From contig OX579637.1 of the NCBI GenBank assembly GCA_951230915.1, positions 29,698,001 through 29,762,000 on the forward strand: a stretch of 64,000 bases of DNA, read 5' to 3'. The notes below the pieces were generated by a model that had not been told where the DNA came from, ran no database searches, and saw only the letters and a program-made list of their open reading frames with translations. Positions 60,702 to 64,000 of the stretch are shown piece by piece (position 1 is the first letter of the stretch; every line of letters begins with the position of its first letter). Made by a program: the position numbers and the translations under genes. The DNA is from Antitrichia curtipendula. Lineage: Eukaryota > Streptophyta > Bryopsida > Hypnales > Leucodontaceae.

Positions 60702-60949
60702 GTGACATGGTAACCATAATTGAAATGAATTAAACTAATTACAAAGTTCAAATTAATTTTAACAATACCCTGCGTACCAAGAAAGTGGTAGAGCATTGAA
60801 CAACATGAAGGCGGACTTCATGCTGTCCAATGCAAATGTCAATGCTAAAAGCAATTTAGTATCCAAACACAACCGCCACACATCAAGCTGGAAGGGGCTT
60901 GTAGATTTCCAAAGGCAATGGATCATCCATTAAGAAAGGTGGATGACTA

Positions 60950-61310
60950 TGAAGAAATGAGCTGTCCGCCCTGTCTTTTAAATTGTTCCTGGCGGATGGG
61001 CCGAGGCGGACGTTGACATTTGCATTGGACAGCATGAATGCAAATGCCAAGATTGTGTAGTTTGAATCTGTTCGTCGATGGATCGCACAACCATTGACGA
61101 AGGGCAGACGGGCCAAGGCAGACAGCGTGGGAAACACCTACACTCAACCCAACTGATTGGTAAACAACACAGTAGAAGGCAAACGTGTGGACATGCGAAC
61201 GAGCGGGTGGACTCCATCTTAGACTGCCGCGGTCAATCCAGCCGTGCGGCAGACGATGCAACAAGAAGGCAGGCAGGCGGATAGGCGGGCGGACGTACAA
61301 ACAAATAAGT
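60950..61310. repeat. GC-rich GCGGA/GGCAGACG island
   Basis: A local GC-rich patch with phrases such as GGCAGGCAGGCGGATAGGCGGGCGG (split by single changes) related to 37.96-38.12, 58.4 and 63.7 kb. ORFs here are short and overlap on both strands, as expected from composition. Confidence 0.5.
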
Positions 61311-63700
61311 GGATGACTTCCTGTATAGCAAAAATCTGTACAATTCTAAACTTCAAAAACCAAAAATCACACATTCTTTCATTTACAAAAGTCCACATTC
61401 TGAACGGAGTATTGTTGCTGACACTTTAAAACTTGACATAGACTTATAATAGTCACCATGATTACAAGTTTGAAAACAAGGACATTAATTAGTCATGTAA
61501 ATAATATTCAACATCATCATTACTTACATTCCAATCATTTCGGCGTATGTTTGGTTCAATTAAAATCTACTGATTTATTTCAATGAAATCATCTTCTTCT
61601 TTGAAGCACTAGAATACGATTTTGTCAAAAAAACAATGAATATTACATTGTTTACATGTTTGGGTTTAGGGAACAGGTAAATAACTCTAGTAAACATGGG
61701 TGATTTGCCAATATAACACCATGTACAAAAATGGTTGACGGTCTATAATCAAGGATGTAGACATCGGCATAAAGGTGTATCAAAGTAAGTTCACTACATT
61801 GACACATAATAATTTACAGAAGAAAATAAAATAACATAGGAACATAAATGAATTAATCCGTGATGTCTACATATTTAGTACCTTTTAATGTACACACTGA
61901 ACCATTTTCAGCCCTAACAACTTCTTGACAATTAATAGATTTTCCTTAATTCTCCCACTTTGATATTTTCATGTACACGGATGTGCTTCAAAATTTTAAT
62001 TTTCACCAAACCAAAGTAGAAAATGATTTGTCTACTACACATGGAAATGAGGTAAATAATTGTAAAAATATTAATTGTTTCTTTTTTAGACTATAATAAT
62101 TTTGGATGATCAACTTCATAGGCTCAAAATCTATTTTTGGCCTTTTAAGTTCATGAAAAGATGAATAAATGATTTCCTACCCCATCTAACACTTTGTATT
62201 TTATTATAAAATACATTGAGTACTTTTTAGCTTTAAAAAATGATAGTGAATAGATTGTCTTCACTTTGTATGCATTTTTTAAAAATAATAGGAAATTAGA
62301 ACTCACCAAATTGGATTATACTAAATTTTCAGAACTTTGTATATGCGTCAATTTCTGTAATTTTGACGCTTGACATTATTAGCATATTGTTTGGAGCAAC
62401 TATAAAACATGTGGAACTAGACTATTTATTTTAGTATTCTTAATTATGCAAAATTGAACTTTGTTTTCTTAAATCCTTCAAAAAATAGAAGTAAAATAAA
62501 TATTTGGCATATTAATTTGTTCATGTAGAAAAGATATTTTCCTCATCCATATTATTTCTTTTCTTGTAGACAAATTATGTTTGCTCCCTTTTTCTATTTG
62601 ACTACGTTCTCTAACTGAATTTCTATAACTAAATATATAAATACTTTCCATACTAAATTTTTGAAAGAAATGAATATGCAACAAATATGTTTTTTAGTTT
62701 GCAAAATAATTAATTGACATTTGTTTCACTAAAGCAAGAATTGGCTATTGAAAATGTAATAAAGATTCATTGTATTCAATGATCATTGAGGGCCAAATCC
62801 ATATATATTCAAGGAACCATATTATGAATTTATGATATTGACAATGCTTTCATGCAAAATTGAAACTAACAAAGATGCTATTTTTTGAAGTTTATAGTTA
62901 TGAAGATTGAAGATTTGAACTCAAAAAATTTGATTGTGATAAGATTGATTTTTATTTTATTTTTCAAGATTTTGTGCAAAGATGTCCATTGCAATGTTCA
63001 CTTTCTTTCTTTCTTCTTCAAGGCTCTTACTAATGAGCCTAAGATGCACTTCTTATGTTGTGGTTTGTAGAAAAAAATTTGCATTATAATTTCATTCCAA
63101 AATATTCTACAACACATCTTGAGAAGTTGTAAGCTAATTGGGCTTATACATAATATATGATATGCCCTTTAACTTCTTATTTATTGTATGTTCAAATAGT
63201 TAACTTTTACATGTGAAAAAGAAATTAAAATTTTGGAAGACCTTAGGTTAATTTGGCAATTATAGATACACACATAATCAAATATTGTAATATTTCAAGT
63301 TTGAATTTGTAAGTGATATAAATGTATTTTATTTGGTTGTTGTATTGTCTAACTTGTTGAGTTGAAATTTGTACGCTCATAATTCAAAAAGAATTTATAC
63401 AACTTATGAAAGTATTGCCTTCATATTAAACTTGTACACAAATTCCTAACAGATCTTAAAATGCCTTGAGCATTTAGGCATAAAAGGAAGGTGAAGGTCA
63501 AACGTATTTCACACATTGCGGCTTCATTTTAGATAACCTATGAAGAGTTAGGGCTTAGGATTGAGGGTATAGGGTTTAGGATGGAGGATTTAAATGTTTG
63601 AAAAAATAACTTGCATTGTAGGTTCATACAATAAATTTACATTGGATGCTTCTAATTGAATGATATACAGTTTAGAAACATTAACCTTCTATTGGAAGCT
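61310..63700. other. AT-rich gene-poor region
   Basis: No supported gene. ORFs below 70 codons without family resemblance; AT-rich throughout. Confidence 0.5.
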
Positions 63701-63905
63701 ACAGTGGACAACTAGGCGGACGGACAACATGTCGGTGATCAACCCTGTCGAAATAGGCAAGCGTCCGTTTTCCACTCGCACGGATGGAGCAAACGAGTAG
63801 ATAGAGGACAACGGGGCAGACAAGGCAGACAAGTGGTTAAGGACGGACAAAGTGGATGGGCCGAACACGGCAGATGAGCGGACAGGACGGATGGGCCTTG
63901 TAACG
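63700..63905. repeat. GC-rich GGCGGACGGACA island
   Basis: Degenerate repetition of GGACGGAC, GGCAGACAAGGCAGACAAG and GATGGGCCGA, sharing words with the islands at 37.96-38.12, 58.4 and 61.0 kb. Confidence 0.5.
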
Positions 63906-64000
63906 GTAGGAATCCTTCTATATAGTGAAGGAAAACAAATTTTGGAGCACCAAGGGTCACCCAATCATTTCAATTGCGAGTGACATAGCCAAGTGGGATC

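Noticed and set aside
1..64000. tRNA, rRNA or organellar origin
   Set aside because: No cloverleaf with conserved arms or rRNA phrases noticed; introns and nuclear element families argue against plastid or mitochondrial DNA.

Overview
The window reads as nuclear DNA of a green-lineage alga or plant. It is AT-rich, genes have GT-AG introns, telomere-like CCCTAAA runs lie inside it (about 12.37-12.58 kb), and most recognisable coding sequence belongs to mobile elements: hAT, MULE-like, CACTA, a DUF7869-type element and a Gag-like ORF. No rRNA, tRNA or bacterial-type operon was seen. The best-preserved reading frames are interrupted almost only by TAG and TAA. These often sit where homologous copies or internal repeats carry Gln codons, and several of these frames finally end at TGA. 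The simplest reading is a nuclear code with UAR = Gln and UGA as stop. That code is established in ulvophycean green algae (Dasycladales, Cladophorales, Trentepohliales), so this is my best guess for the organism. C-to-T decay of methylated pseudogenes is the main alternative.

Layout. 0.3-5.1 kb (-): three exons of a large ParB-like plus DNA-methyltransferase-like gene (copy 1), with a 42-bp-periodic array of 21-nt palindromes upstream (5.3-6.0 kb). 6-12.3 kb: gene-poor, with dispersed repeats and then telomeric-motif tandem repeats. 12.8-17.6 kb (+): a decayed DUF7869 element whose 5' leader intron carries the same 21-nt palindromes. 19.2-20.1 kb (-): an unrecognised ORF with nine TAR codons. 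20.6-22.3 and 28.4-30.3 kb (+): two paralogous coiled-coil ORFs in CCGG-rich islands, flanking copy 3 of the ParB/methyltransferase family (23.4-26.5 kb, -). 33.6-37.3 kb (+): copy 2 of that family, decayed. 38.8-39.7 kb (-): acidic unrecognised ORF. 41.2-44.5 kb (-): MULE-like transposase pseudogene. 45-48.2 kb (+): small unrecognised genes, one with a methyltransferase-like motif. 48.7-51.1 kb: a hairpin-rich repeat and a hAT transposase pseudogene (-). 52.7-53.4 kb (-): unrecognised ORF. 55-56 kb (+): Gag-like pseudogene split by a 175-bp CACTA foldback element. 57.5-60.7 kb (-): unrecognised ORFs, one with a Gly/Ser/Tyr/Gln repeat tail. 61.3-64 kb: gene-poor, with short GC-rich repeat islands.

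The most interesting content is (i) the apparent UAR=Gln code, (ii) a hairpin family (stem TTATCYTCG / CGARGATAA, 3-nt loop) concentrated in the introns and leaders of two unrelated gene families and arranged in one place with exact 42-bp spacing, (iii) the ParB-methyltransferase-like family, and (iv) a second hairpin family (GGCTCCTCG / CGAGGAGCC) in the 40 and 49 kb repeats. Whether these are functionally linked cannot be decided from sequence alone.
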